NCBI GenBank assembly: GCA_023252195.1
Contig: JAHEXI010000007.1
Coordinates: forward strand, 41,872 to 105,871
DNA from: Pseudonocardiales bacterium
GTDB taxonomy: Bacteria; Actinomycetota; Actinomycetes; Mycobacteriales; Pseudonocardiaceae
Direction: 5' to 3'
Length of the DNA: 64,000 bases
The stretch's first letter is position 1. Each line of letters starts with the position of its first letter. This document shows, piece after piece, positions 1 through 8,943 of this stretch. The notes under the pieces were generated by a model, which was not told where the DNA came from, ran no database searches, and saw nothing but the letters and a program-made list of their open reading frames with translations. Made by a program: the position numbers and the translations under genes.

Positions 1-130
1 GTGCCGGGTGGCCGTGCCGGGTGGCCGTGCCGGGTGGCCGTGCCGGGTGGCCGTGCCGGGTGGCCGTGCCGGGTGGCCGTGCCGGGTGGCCGTGCCGGGT
101 GGCCGTGCCGGGTGGCCGTGCCGGGTGGCC
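1..130. repeat. Tandem repeat, 10 exact copies of 13-bp unit GTGCCGGGTGGCC
   Basis: Read directly: 10 x 13 nt = positions 1-130, followed by gtgcgctgctgg. Confidence 0.97.
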
Positions 131-342
131 GTGCGCTGCTGGTCGTGGCGACCCTTGATCCCGCACACCGCGGTCACGTCAGCTTCCATCATTGCGGTCA
201 TCACCTGCAACCCGGTGCCCACCGCGAGGGCCAGCAGACCCTCACGAACCTCACCAACCAACTCAGTCAGCGCCACGCTCACCTGCTCCGGCACGACGGG
301 CTGGCTCGTGCCGAGCTTGTCGTTCTGATACTTCTTTCCCAC
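1..342 (-). pseudogene. IS256-family transposase, N-terminal part, running off the window start through the 13-bp repeat array
   Basis: Reverse-strand translation VGKKYQNDKLGTSQPVVPEQVSVALTELVGEVREGLLALAVGTGLQVMTAMMEADVTAVCGIKGRHDQQRTATRHG resembles the IS256/mutator N-terminus; the repeat array starts at the TATRHG motif. Confidence 0.75.
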
Positions 343-737
343 GGCGGTCCCCTTCCTCGGGTCGTTCTTGGTCGGACACCCGAGTACCTACCGCACGGCA
401 GGTCTCAGGCGGGGGACCGCCGCCTGAAAATCCACGAGCCCTGGGACAACCTCGCAAGAACGCCTGCCGCGACAGCGGCGGCCGGTACTCCCACCGCACA
501 CTCGCCGAGGGCAAAACAACATAAGGAGGCCATGCGCTGCCTGAAACGCCACATCACCGCGTGGGACGGGATCCACTCGCTCGCCGGCTACGCCCCGACG
601 CAGCAGGTTAGCCCGAGGCCACTCGCCGTCGAGACGTACTCTTGCCGATGACAGGACGCACCACAGCCTGTGTCGCTCACTTCGGTGGTTGCCAATAAGT
701 TGAGGTACCGGCGGCGCGCCTTGCGGGCGGCTCGCCT

Positions 738-1853
738 TCAACCGGAGTTCGTGTCCTCGAAATACTTGGAGTAGAGCTCGTCGTAGGTGCCGTCGGCTGT
801 GATGTCGAGCAACGTCTCGTTGATCTTTTTGCGCAGCGCCGAACCGGTCGGTAGCGCGATGCCGTAGTTCTCGCGCGTGAAGATGCCGCCGACCATGGTC
901 TCGTTGGTGTTGCGGGTGAGCTTGATGTGGTTTTGCAGGACTGGAGCATCGAAGACGATGGCATCGACCCCGCCGGAATCCAGCTGCCGGTAGGCGTCGT
1001 TGATGGTGGGGACGCCGGTGAACGTGATGGCGTGGGCTGTCAGGTACGCCGCCGCTGAACTGCCGGTGACGGTGACGACCTTCGCCCCGCCCAGGTCCTG
1101 CACCCCGGTGATCTTGCTTTGGATGTTCTGCACGGTCAGCTGGCTGGCGAGGGCTGCGGTGAACACCGAGACGAAGCTGACGCCCACGATGGTCCACATC
1201 ACTGCGGCGGCCCGGCCCAGCGGCCGTTTGGGGTCCGCGACGCCGTAGTCGCCGACCAGCCCGAGCCCAGCGGCCTTGTATATCCCCAGCCCGACGCCGG
1301 CGAGGTAGCCGAGCTGGGTATGACGCCGGGTGGCGAGCCAGACCAGGTGCCCTGCGATGATCAAGGCGGCCACCAGCGCCAGCAGGTAGCGCCCCAGCCC
1401 AGCGATGACGAAGCTGGCCAGCTCGGTGGTCCAGTTCGATGAGCTTCCACGAGGTGTGGTCATCACTTCCAGCCCGGCGCTGAACATGGGATAGCTGAAG
1501 TCGAGCATCTGCTCGCGGTCCTTGGTGATGGTGATCCCGGCGATGCCGACGTCGACGGTGGAGGTTTGCGCATCCGTCAGCAGTGAGGGGAGGGTGTCGT
1601 GCCAGACGTAGCTCGTCTGCCAGGAGTTGCGCCGCGCAATCTCGTTCCACAAGTCGATGCTGAAGCCGTGATACTGATCGCCGTTCCTCGTCACGAATGG
1701 GTCGAGCGGCTTGATCCCCACCTTGATGGTGCTGCCTGGAGCACCGTCGGCGTCGCGCCTCGTCGTATCCGCGGACGCCGCTGACGCTGCGGCCACGGTC
1801 AGTATCAGCCCTACCCCAACAATGGCCGCCCATCTGCGTGTTCGGATCATCAC
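738..1853 (-). CDS. Prokaryotic ionotropic-glutamate-receptor-like / periplasmic binding protein with TM-pore-TM insertion
   Basis: Signal peptide; S1 motif AGITITKDREQMLDFSYPMFS; TM segments; pore-like GLGLVGDYGVADPKRPLGR; TM SFVSVFTAALASQLTV; S2 lobe. Confidence 0.8.
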   Translation of the reverse strand: MMIRTRRWAAIVGVGLILTVAAASAASADTTRRDADGAPGSTIKVGIKPLDPFVTRNGDQYHGFSIDLWNEIARRNSWQTSYVWHDTLPSLLTDAQTSTVDVGIAGITITKDREQMLDFSYPMFSAGLEVMTTPRGSSSNWTTELASFVIAGLGRYLLALVAALIIAGHLVWLATRRHTQLGYLAGVGLGIYKAAGLGLVGDYGVADPKRPLGRAAAVMWTIVGVSFVSVFTAALASQLTVQNIQSKITGVQDLGGAKVVTVTGSSAAAYLTAHAITFTGVPTINDAYRQLDSGGVDAIVFDAPVLQNHIKLTRNTNETMVGGIFTRENYGIALPTGSALRKKINETLLDITADGTYDELYSKYFEDTNSG

Positions 1854-2004
1854 GACGTGACAGTATGCCCCCGGGGAATGGTGACGCCGCTTGTTGAGCG
1901 CGTGCTCGTTCCACGATCGGGACGGCGAGCAGTGCCAGCATGGCGCCCTCGGTCAGCACCCTGAGCAGGGCCTGGGCGGGCTGGAAGCCGCCCTCGCGCC
2001 CACC

Positions 2005-2826
2005 GGCGGTGTTGCGTTATGCGAAGCGGTGGCAGCCTGAAGTCGTTCCGGTGGTTTGATCAGATGGCCATGGTCAGTTCGGTGAAGGCGCCCATCACCT
2101 GCAGCGTCGTGGGTTCCTCGCTCCCGAGTTCGTAGTGTCCGCGGCCGGAGGTTCTGGACGAACGCGTGCCCTGCGGTGATCACTCGTGCACAGCGGAGCT
2201 GTTTGAGTCCGCGCATCGGCCGGAGCCGGGACTTCAATCGGCCGTGATCGGTTTCGATCCGGTTATTGGCGTATTGCTCGGTATGGTGCCAGGCGCCCGG
2301 GGCCAGCTCATCAAGGACCCGCGGGTATACCGCCGCTTTGTCGGTGATGACCTCGACCGGGATGACCGTGGTGGTGTTCAGCGCCTGGGTGAAGAATCGG
2401 CGGGTGGCCGCCTGGTCTCGCTTCTCCGCCACCAGAACATCGATGACCTGGCCGAACTGGTCGATCGCACGGTACAGGTAGACCCACCGACCGCTGACCT
2501 TGACGTAGGTTTCGTCGATAAACCAGCGATCCCCGGGCACGTGCCGGCAGGGCTGGGCCGCGTCGATCAGCAGCGGAGTGAACCGCTGCACCCAGCGATA
2601 GACGATGACGTGGTCGACCGGCACTCCGCGCTCAGCCAGCAGCTCTTCAACATCGCGATACGACAGTCCATAACGGAGATACCAGCGCACTGCCAGCACG
2701 ATCACCTCCCGCGGGAACCGGAAGCCGGTGAACGCCGACGGTGGCGGGAGGACCGGACGAACACGGCAGATGCGGCGCATGAGCTTGAGCATGCCGAACG
2801 ACGTCTTCCCTCTGTGCAACAGTCCC
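2005..2826 (-). mobile_element. IS6-family insertion sequence with candidate imperfect terminal inverted repeats
   Basis: GGCGGTGTTGC (2005-2015) against GCAACAGTCCC (2816-2826) flank an IS6 transposase; no obvious 8-bp target duplication. Confidence 0.55.
2060..2819 (-). pseudogene. IS6-family transposase with C-terminal frameshift
   Basis: FRFPREVIVLAVRWYLRYGLSYRDVEELLAERGV, DRWFIDETYVKVSGRWVYLYRAID, ETDHGRLKSRLRPMRGLK. After VQNLR the expected RGHYELGSEEPTTLQVMGAFTELTMAI* is in another frame. Confidence 0.85.
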
Positions 2827-3170
2827 GGTCAGGGTGGGTGCCCGTAGCAGGCTCACGGGGGTCGTTAGCGTGCGTTCCGGTTCGTTCGCAGCTCGCGTGC
2901 GATCTTGCTCTAGGGCGGACATCGCCTGGTCGGGTAGCACGCAACGACCGTGATCTTGGCGTCCGGAAGTCCTCAGTAACGAACAAGATCAAGTCGGACT
3001 GTTCGGAGATTGATTCGGTGTCTCCGGCGCCAGTTGGCGCGATTCTAACGGCGCTGCTCACAGTGCCGTAAGCCGATCGACCAACGGCTTCACAAGTTTC
3101 GGTTGACGAGACGTGCGTGGTCGCGTGCGCGCCGCCCGAGGAGGCGGATGCAACTGATAGGAATTCCAAC

Positions 3171-3685
3171 ATGATCCTCCCGAAGGTCCGAGACCCTCGC
3201 TTCTGACAATCCGTCGCGGTGGGAGCCTGGCCGACTCGGATCACCATCTCCTCGCTCTGTGGGCGGCTTCGTGCGCAGAGCACGTTCTTGACCTTTTCGA
3301 GTCGGCTCAGCCACAGGACCCACGACCGCGTCAGGCGATCGAGCATGCCCGCGCTTGGGTGCGTGGCGAGGTCACAATGACCCAAGCTCGCGCGGCGGGC
3401 GGCCATGCAATGGGCGCGGCCAGAAACCTGCGTGGAGCAGCACGGCATGCCGCCTACGCTGCGGGCCAAGCCGGGGCCGTCGCACACGTCGCCGCGCACG
3501 AGCTTGGCGCTGCCGCCTACGCGATCAAGGCCGCACGTGCTGCCGTGCCGGGAGGCGAGAGCGAGGCTGCAGGCCGACTCGAGTGCCGGTGGCAGCGTGA
3601 CCAGCTTCCGGAGGCGATTCGCGAGCTCGTACTTGACGACCAGCGGTTGCGAAACGAAATCTGCTGGTCAGTGTTTGACAGCTGA
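3171..3685 (+). pseudogene. Putative immunity protein family (Imm-5-like) with 1-nt frameshift near 3201
   Basis: ATG 3171 reads MILPKVRDPRF then TGA; the +1-shifted frame continues LTIRRGGSLADSDHHLLALWAASCAEHVLDLFESAQPQDPRPRQAIEHARAWVRGEV...ECRWQRDQLPEAIRELVLDDQRLRNEICWSVFDS*. Confidence 0.65.
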
Positions 3686-3867
3686 GCGCGTCGCGACGCC
3701 AGGACCGCCCCCAAGCCCACCAAGCAGACGCCGTGAACTTACCCGTCCGGCTCAATCTGGGCGACCGGAACGCCTGTCCAGTAGCCGAACGTCTTGCGGA
3801 TCCCTGACCGATGCCCACATCGCCGACATCTTCTTCGAGTGGACCGCTCCGGCCGCCCGCCAGGTGT

Positions 3868-4371
3868 CTAGCTGCTGGGCGTCCAGGCCCGGGACGTCGG
3901 TGCGGCAAGCTCGGCCAGGTGGTGCAGCGAGTTGGTGAGATGCTCAGGGCGGAACGGCGGGAACTGGATGCCTCGCTCCCGGATGAACTGCGGCACCGCC
4001 GACCAGCCGTAGGTGAGCGTGACCTCAGTCTCGGACGGACCGAGCGGCGCCACGTCGTAACGCCAGATCCAGCCGCCGAACTCCAGGTGACCGTCGTCCT
4101 TCTCCTGCCCCGTCAGCCAGGCAATGGCGCGCGGCGGGTCAAGCACCTGGACCTTGTTGACCACCTGGTAGTCACCGTTTGGATGGTTAGCGTGATACAT
4201 GTCCATCCGGAAAATCTGCCCCACCTCGGTCAGCGGCGCCCGGTCGACAGCTTCCTGAACCCAGCCGGTGCCATCGATCGCAGAATGGGTCGTCGGGTCC
4301 GCCAGCACCGCGAACACCCTCGCGGCGGGCACGGCGACAGTCAGGGTGGCGCTCACATTCTCCTGGTCCAC
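3868..4371 (-). CDS. SRPBCC-family (polyketide cyclase/START-like) protein
   Basis: 167 aa; MDQENVSATLTVAVPAARVFAVLADPTTHSAIDGTGWVQ... typical SRPBCC pattern. Confidence 0.8.
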   Translation of the reverse strand: MDQENVSATLTVAVPAARVFAVLADPTTHSAIDGTGWVQEAVDRAPLTEVGQIFRMDMYHANHPNGDYQVVNKVQVLDPPRAIAWLTGQEKDDGHLEFGGWIWRYDVAPLGPSETEVTLTYGWSAVPQFIRERGIQFPPFRPEHLTNSLHHLAELAAPTSRAWTPSS

Positions 4372-4748
4372 GCGGTATGCACGCTCCTTGTCATCTCATC
4401 TCGGGCCTCCCGCAGGCGCGGAAGGGGGACATTCCAACATGTAGACGACGCGGCGAGGCGGAACTCATCGGTCGTGTGGGCGGAACCCGCACCCGTGCCG
4501 CCGCTACCCCGACGCGATCCCGCTGCGCACTAATTGAGCCAACTCGGGATCGAGCGGCCGCTGTGAGCTGACTTGTCCGGCTCGACGAACCCGCTACGGG
4601 AGCGCCGCAGGTCAGGAGGGGTGTGGCCGCAGGGGTCTGTCGTAAGGGTGGTTCGGTGAAGAATTCCGCAGGGGTGCCTTAACCGGCACATGCCTTATCT
4701 GTCTGTGCCTCCAACAGTTCGCGCCCGACGCTGGCGCAGAACTGGGGG

Positions 4749-4935
4749 ATGGCTGGTCTTACGGTGTGGGCTGTGCCGGTGGAGTTTCTCAGTGATCAGG
4801 AAGCGGCGGCGTTCGGTCGTTATGGCGGCTCGGTGTCGCGGGCCGATTTGGAGCGGTTCTTTTTCTGGATGACCGCGACCGGAAGCTGGTGGGCGGGCTG
4901 CGGGGGGCATCGTCAACTTGGTGAGTTGCCTGGTG
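4749..4935 (+). pseudogene. Tn3-family transposase DUF4158 N-terminal remnant
   Basis: PVEFLSDQEAAAFGRYGGSVSRADLERFFFWM then frameshifted GGLRGA/GHRQLGELPGGW; no full-length ORF. Confidence 0.6.
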
Positions 4936-5005
4936 GCTGGGATGATCGGCGGGTTGATCTCGGCAGGGAGGGGCTGGGTTCGTGGCCGCCGTTGTGCCGT
5001 CTTAC

Positions 5006-5071
5006 AGGGGGTTCCGGTATCCGGCGGCGATCATCAGCCACTGCGTGTGGCTCTACCACCGGTTCCCGCTC
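5006..5071 (+). pseudogene. IS6-like transposase N-terminal fragment abutting a tRNA remnant
   Basis: RGFRYPAAIISHCVWLYHRFPL in frame +4982, ending where tRNA sequence begins. Confidence 0.55.
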
Positions 5072-5111
5072 ATAATCCGTCAGGTCGTGGGTTCGATCCC
5101 CACTCGCCCCA
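5068..5111 (+). tRNA. 3' half of tRNA-Met (CAT), att-site-like remnant; no 5' half
   Basis: gctCATaatccgtcaggtcgtgggttcgatccccactcgccccacc: CAT anticodon loop, T-arm and acceptor 3' strand without pairing 5' sequence. Confidence 0.65.
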
Positions 5112-5159
5112 CCGGTCTACCAGCGGAAACAGTCCAATCTCGCTCCTGTCAGATGATCC

Positions 5160-5669
5160 ATGGGCATGGGTTTGGCCATGAGCTGCGCTGTGGGCATGGC
5201 CACAGCACGTGCCAGGCATGGCGGCGAGCGACTCCAAGGCAACATCGAAGCTCGCGGCGACACGCTGCGCGTCCGCGTCTACGCGGGGCCCAACCCGACG
5301 ACCGGCAGGACCGTGTCCGTGCGCGGTACCGACGACGCGGCCCGTCGCATCGCGCGGCAGACCCTCAACCGCCTGGTTGCCGAAGCGGACAAGGGCCGCC
5401 GGCAGCCCTCGGTGATCTCCCTGGGTCACGTCAGCGACGAGTGGCTGCGGGTCGCCGAGCATGAGGACAGCACCCGCGAGGCCTACATCGAGCGCACGAT
5501 CAAACCGGCTCCCGGTTCAATGTCGATTGCGAAGCTCCACACCAAGCTCGTGGACCGCGTCGGCCGCATCAACCCGAACCTCCCGGTCCATGAGGCGGCC
5601 AGAACGACGAGGAAGGGAGGCCCACGGGTAGCCATTAGCCATGCCCGAAGGCGTGACCGACGGACCTGA
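5160..5669 (+). pseudogene. Tyrosine-recombinase (phage/AICE-type integrase) N-terminal remnant
   Basis: LQGNIEARGDTLRVRVYAGPNPTTGRTVSVRGTDDAARRIARQTLNRLVAEADKGRR...VSDEWLRVAEHEDSTREAYIERTIKPAPGSMSIAKLHTKLVDRV; no catalytic domain. Confidence 0.6.
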
Positions 5670-5698
5670 CGAGTTCTCGAGGAACTCGACGCGACGGC

Positions 5699-6007
5699 GT
5701 GAAGTTCGAGCGGACAGACAGCTTCAAATCGGACTGGCGGCGGCTGTCCGAGGCCGAACGTGAGCTATTCTGATCTGCGCTCAAACATTTTCACATTGCT
5801 GCAGAGTGCGTCGTCGCGGACCCGCGGGTACGTTGGCCGGGGAGTCTGCGAATCAAGCGAGTTGTTAGTGCGCCCCGAATGTGGGAGATGACTTGGTCGT
5901 TTTCCGGGCCCGACGGTCGTGTCACGTTCGAGTGGGTCGAGATTGACGGCGCATCCGCCATCAGGTGGCGTCGGATTGGTACTCATGAGATCTTCCGCGA
6001 ACCGTAA
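5699..6007 (+). pseudogene. RelE/ParE-like type II toxin-family protein interrupted by one in-frame TGA (5771-5773)
   Basis: VKFERTDSFKSDWRRLSEAERELF*SALKHFHIAAECVVADPRVRWPGSLRIKRVVSAPRMWEMTWSFSGPDGRVTFEWVEIDGASAIRWRRIGTHEIFREP*, one frame throughout. Confidence 0.6.
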
Positions 6008-6239
6008 GGACCGCTGGGCGCACCGGCCGGACGTCGCGGACCTTGAATCCCAGTCCGGGCGAAACCTGTCCATGGATTTGTCCATGAACTTCGGTGCCAA
6101 GGATGCCTCTGTAGCACGCTGAGCGCGGTGGGTACACCGCCTACAGGTTCTATGGTGCCGGTTTTGGCCGGCTGGTTACCTGCGCCCCCGGCTCTGACCC
6201 CTCATAGTCCGGACTGTGGTTGGGTGGTAGGGCAGCTGA

Positions 6240-7685
6240 TCATGGGCTGGCCTCAGTGTGGAGGACACCGTGGGTGACGGCGGTTAGCAGGGAGTGGTAG
6301 TCGCGTTCGGTTTGCTCGGCGTAGCTGCGGGCGAATCGGCACATGGCCCGGTCGATTTTGTCGCTGTTGCCGAGGTAGCCGGCGATCATGGAGGCGCCGC
6401 TGGTGCGGGCGTGTCCTTTGGCCAGCAGCAGGCCGCAGATCGCGGCGTAGTCGGCCAGGGCGGGGGCGTCGATGCCGTCGATGGTGACGGCGCCTTTCAT
6501 GTCCCGGAATTGTCGGACGTAGTACTGGTGGTCTCCGACGGTGGTCCATCCCAGCAGCGGATCGCTGACGGTCTGCAGCGCCTGCTGGTAGTCCACCACT
6601 CGCTGGCCCTGGTGGGTGTGCCAGGCCGAATCGCCATGCACGAACTGCGCGACGACGGACCGGCGGGCCTGCTTGAGCTGGAGGAACACGACATCGTCGG
6701 GGCTGCTGCCCTGGCACAGCGCGATGTAGGAACGCAGACCCACCGAGCCCACTCCGACGACCTTGTGAGCGATGTCGATGATGCTGTACCCGGCCAGGAT
6801 GCGCGCCCAGTGGGGAGGCAGCGTCCGCAGGTAGGAGTCCAGTGCTTCGGCGATCCGGTCGGCCTGGCCGGTGTCCAGGCGGGTGATGAGCGGGGGCTCC
6901 TCGACGATGTGGCGGATGCCGTCGCGTTGTTCGGTGAAACGTGGCAGGGCGCGGTCGCTGGTCCGTCGGCGCGCCCGTTGTGCTGCCCGCTTCATCTCCT
7001 TGCGCAGCGTGTCGCGGGTCGCGGTCGTCTGTAGCCGGTCGAGGTCGAGCCGCTCATAGGAGCGGGCCAACAGCGGCTGCTCTGCAAGGTAAGCCATATG
7101 CTCGCGGTAGGCAGCAACACAGCGCGCAACAGCCTCCTGGCACGCGTGCTCCGGGGAACCGTTCTGCCGACCGGCGACCCACACGCTGGTCACCAGCCGG
7201 CGCAGATCCCACTCCCAGGCCCCCGGGTGCGCCTCATCGAAGTCGTTGAGGTCAAAGACGAGATCGCGCTCGGGTGAGGCGTAGAAGCCGAAGTTGCCCA
7301 GGTGCGCATCACCGCAGATAACCGGGGTAATACCGGTGGATGGCAGGTGAGCGAAGTCCTCGGCCATGATCGCGGCAGCGCCACGGAGGAAGGCGTAGGG
7401 GGAGGCGATCATTCGACCAATCCGGACCGGGATCAGCCGGTCCAGCCGACCTTGGTGGGTTGTAATGATCTGTTGCACCGGGTCGACGCGGCTTTCGGGC
7501 ACACTCCAGTCGCCCAGCGCTGATCGGGGCACCCGCTTGCGCAGCGATCGCCCGATGGCGTACCGCTGCGGTCGGGGAGTCGCCGGCTGACGCAGCGAAA
7601 CAAACCCCCGGCTATCGGCCGAGGACAGAACAACATGCCGATCGCGGTCTCGTCCGCCGTCGTTGGCCCCACGCCCGGACATCAT
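6240..7685 (-). CDS. DUF2252 domain-containing protein
   Basis: 481 aa; PYAFLRGAAAIMAEDFAHLPSTGITPVICGDAHLGNFGFYASPERDLVFDLNDFDEAHPGAWEWDLRRLVTS. Confidence 0.9.
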   Translation of the reverse strand: MMSGRGANDGGRDRDRHVVLSSADSRGFVSLRQPATPRPQRYAIGRSLRKRVPRSALGDWSVPESRVDPVQQIITTHQGRLDRLIPVRIGRMIASPYAFLRGAAAIMAEDFAHLPSTGITPVICGDAHLGNFGFYASPERDLVFDLNDFDEAHPGAWEWDLRRLVTSVWVAGRQNGSPEHACQEAVARCVAAYREHMAYLAEQPLLARSYERLDLDRLQTTATRDTLRKEMKRAAQRARRRTSDRALPRFTEQRDGIRHIVEEPPLITRLDTGQADRIAEALDSYLRTLPPHWARILAGYSIIDIAHKVVGVGSVGLRSYIALCQGSSPDDVVFLQLKQARRSVVAQFVHGDSAWHTHQGQRVVDYQQALQTVSDPLLGWTTVGDHQYYVRQFRDMKGAVTIDGIDAPALADYAAICGLLLAKGHARTSGASMIAGYLGNSDKIDRAMCRFARSYAEQTERDYHSLLTAVTHGVLHTEASP

Positions 7686-7754
7686 CCAGCAACTCCACGA
7701 TCCGGAACGTCCATACCACCTCGCAGCATGCGGTAACTACTCGTCTGACGGTGT

Positions 7755-8237
7755 TCAGTGGACCACCGGCTGGGCTGGATCGACCCAGGGCACGTGTTCG
7801 GGCTCGGCCACCCCGTCGATGTCGAGGTTGACCACGATCGGTTCCTGTCCGCTGCGGGTCACCACGCATTCCAGCGGCTCGTCGTCGAGGGCATTGATCT
7901 CTTGGTGCGGCACGAACGGCGGCACAAAGATGAACCCGCCCGGGCCGGCTTCGGCGGTGAATTCGAGGTTGGCGCCCCACCGCATCTGGGCTCGGCCGCG
8001 GATCACGTAAATCACGCTTTCCAGCTCGCCGTGATGGTGCGCCCCGGTCTTCGCGCCGGGGTGGATGGTGGCGATCCCGGCCCACAGCTTTTCCGAGCCC
8101 GCCCGGTCGTGGGTGACCGCCGCGGCGCGGGTCATCCCCGGTGTCTGCGGGGTGTTGGTGTCCAGCGCGGCGCTGGGGATGACCCGCACGCCCTCGGTGC
8201 GCCAGTTCGGTGTTGCGCCCGGTTTGATCGTGCCCAT
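7755..8237 (-). CDS. Cupin-domain protein
   Basis: GAKTGAHHHGELESVIYVIRGRAQMRWG cupin motif. Confidence 0.85.
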   Translation of the reverse strand: MGTIKPGATPNWRTEGVRVIPSAALDTNTPQTPGMTRAAAVTHDRAGSEKLWAGIATIHPGAKTGAHHHGELESVIYVIRGRAQMRWGANLEFTAEAGPGGFIFVPPFVPHQEINALDDEPLECVVTRSGQEPIVVNLDIDGVAEPEHVPWVDPAQPVVH

Positions 8238-8296
8238 GCATTGAGGCTAGTCCGCGGAGAGAGAGCCACTGCCCATGGATGATCCGATGCGATCCG

Positions 8297-8840
8297 ACCG
8301 GTCTGATGAGACGATGCGTCGTCGCCTTCGCAGCGTTTCGGTTCCTGCCGGATGCGATCATGGTGACGGGGGTGTGCTGGTATCTGCAGTATGGGCTCTC
8401 GTCCGTACCGAGCCGGGGAAGAGCTGCTGTGCTCAACGGGGCATCGCGGTCGACCGCGTGACGATCTACCGGTGGGCGCAGAGGTTTACCCCGCTGCTGA
8501 TCGATGCGCCACGTCCCTGCCGGCACACATCCCGGGAGATCGCTGGTGCCTAGACGAGACGTCCGTGAAGGTTGCGGGGCAGTGGTGTATCTGTATCGGG
8601 CGATCGACCAGTACGGCCAGGTCATCGACGTACTGGTCTCCCCGGGATCTGGCGGCCACCCGGCGGTTTTTCATCCGCGTTCTCGAGCACGGCCCACGGC
8701 CCGCTGAGGTAACCACCGACCGGGCACCGGTCTACCCGCGAGTGATCGAGGAGCTGATACCCGCCGCGTGCCCCGTCACCGAGCAGCACGCGAGTACCCC
8801 CGTCGAAGCCGATCACGGGCGCCTGAAGGCCGCTTATCCG
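8297..8840 (+). pseudogene. IS6-family transposase, multiply frameshifted
   Basis: Fragments across frames: RWAQRFTPLLIDAPRPCRH, IPGDRWCLDETSVKVAGQW, VYLYRAIDQYGQVIDVLV, DLAATRRFFIRVLEHG, VEADHGRLKAAYPV. Confidence 0.75.
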
Positions 8841-8943
8841 GTTGGGTTTCATCATCAATATCGTAATTCTCGCCAGATGGCTGCCCGTCTCTCGGAGACC
8901 GAGAAGGCGCTACGCTCGTTAACGCGCATCTCATAGGGGAGTG

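Noticed and set aside
1-130. Possible CRISPR-like array
   Set aside because: Repeats are contiguous with no spacers; it is a simple tandem repeat.
1-651. 216-aa plus-strand ORF with MPGGRAGWPCRVAV repeats
   Set aside because: Antisense to an IS256 transposase; open only because of the 13-bp repeat and GC bias.
388-1959. 523-aa minus-strand ORF
   Set aside because: Overlaps the convincing iGluR-like CDS in another frame; Arg/His-rich low-complexity translation typical of high-GC shadow ORFs.
2060-2160. Programmed frameshift in the IS6 transposase
   Set aside because: No slippery heptamer seen and IS6 elements normally use a single ORF.
2702-3499. 265-aa minus-strand ORF
   Set aside because: Overlaps the IS6 gene and the reconstructed immunity-family gene; no homology recognised.
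5068-5111. Complete functional tRNA-Met
   Set aside because: No 5' acceptor, D-arm or matching anticodon stem upstream; upstream sequence codes for an IS6 fragment.
5771-5773. In-frame TGA as selenocysteine codon
   Set aside because: No SECIS-like hairpin recognised and the gene lies in a decaying element; a nonsense mutation is simpler.
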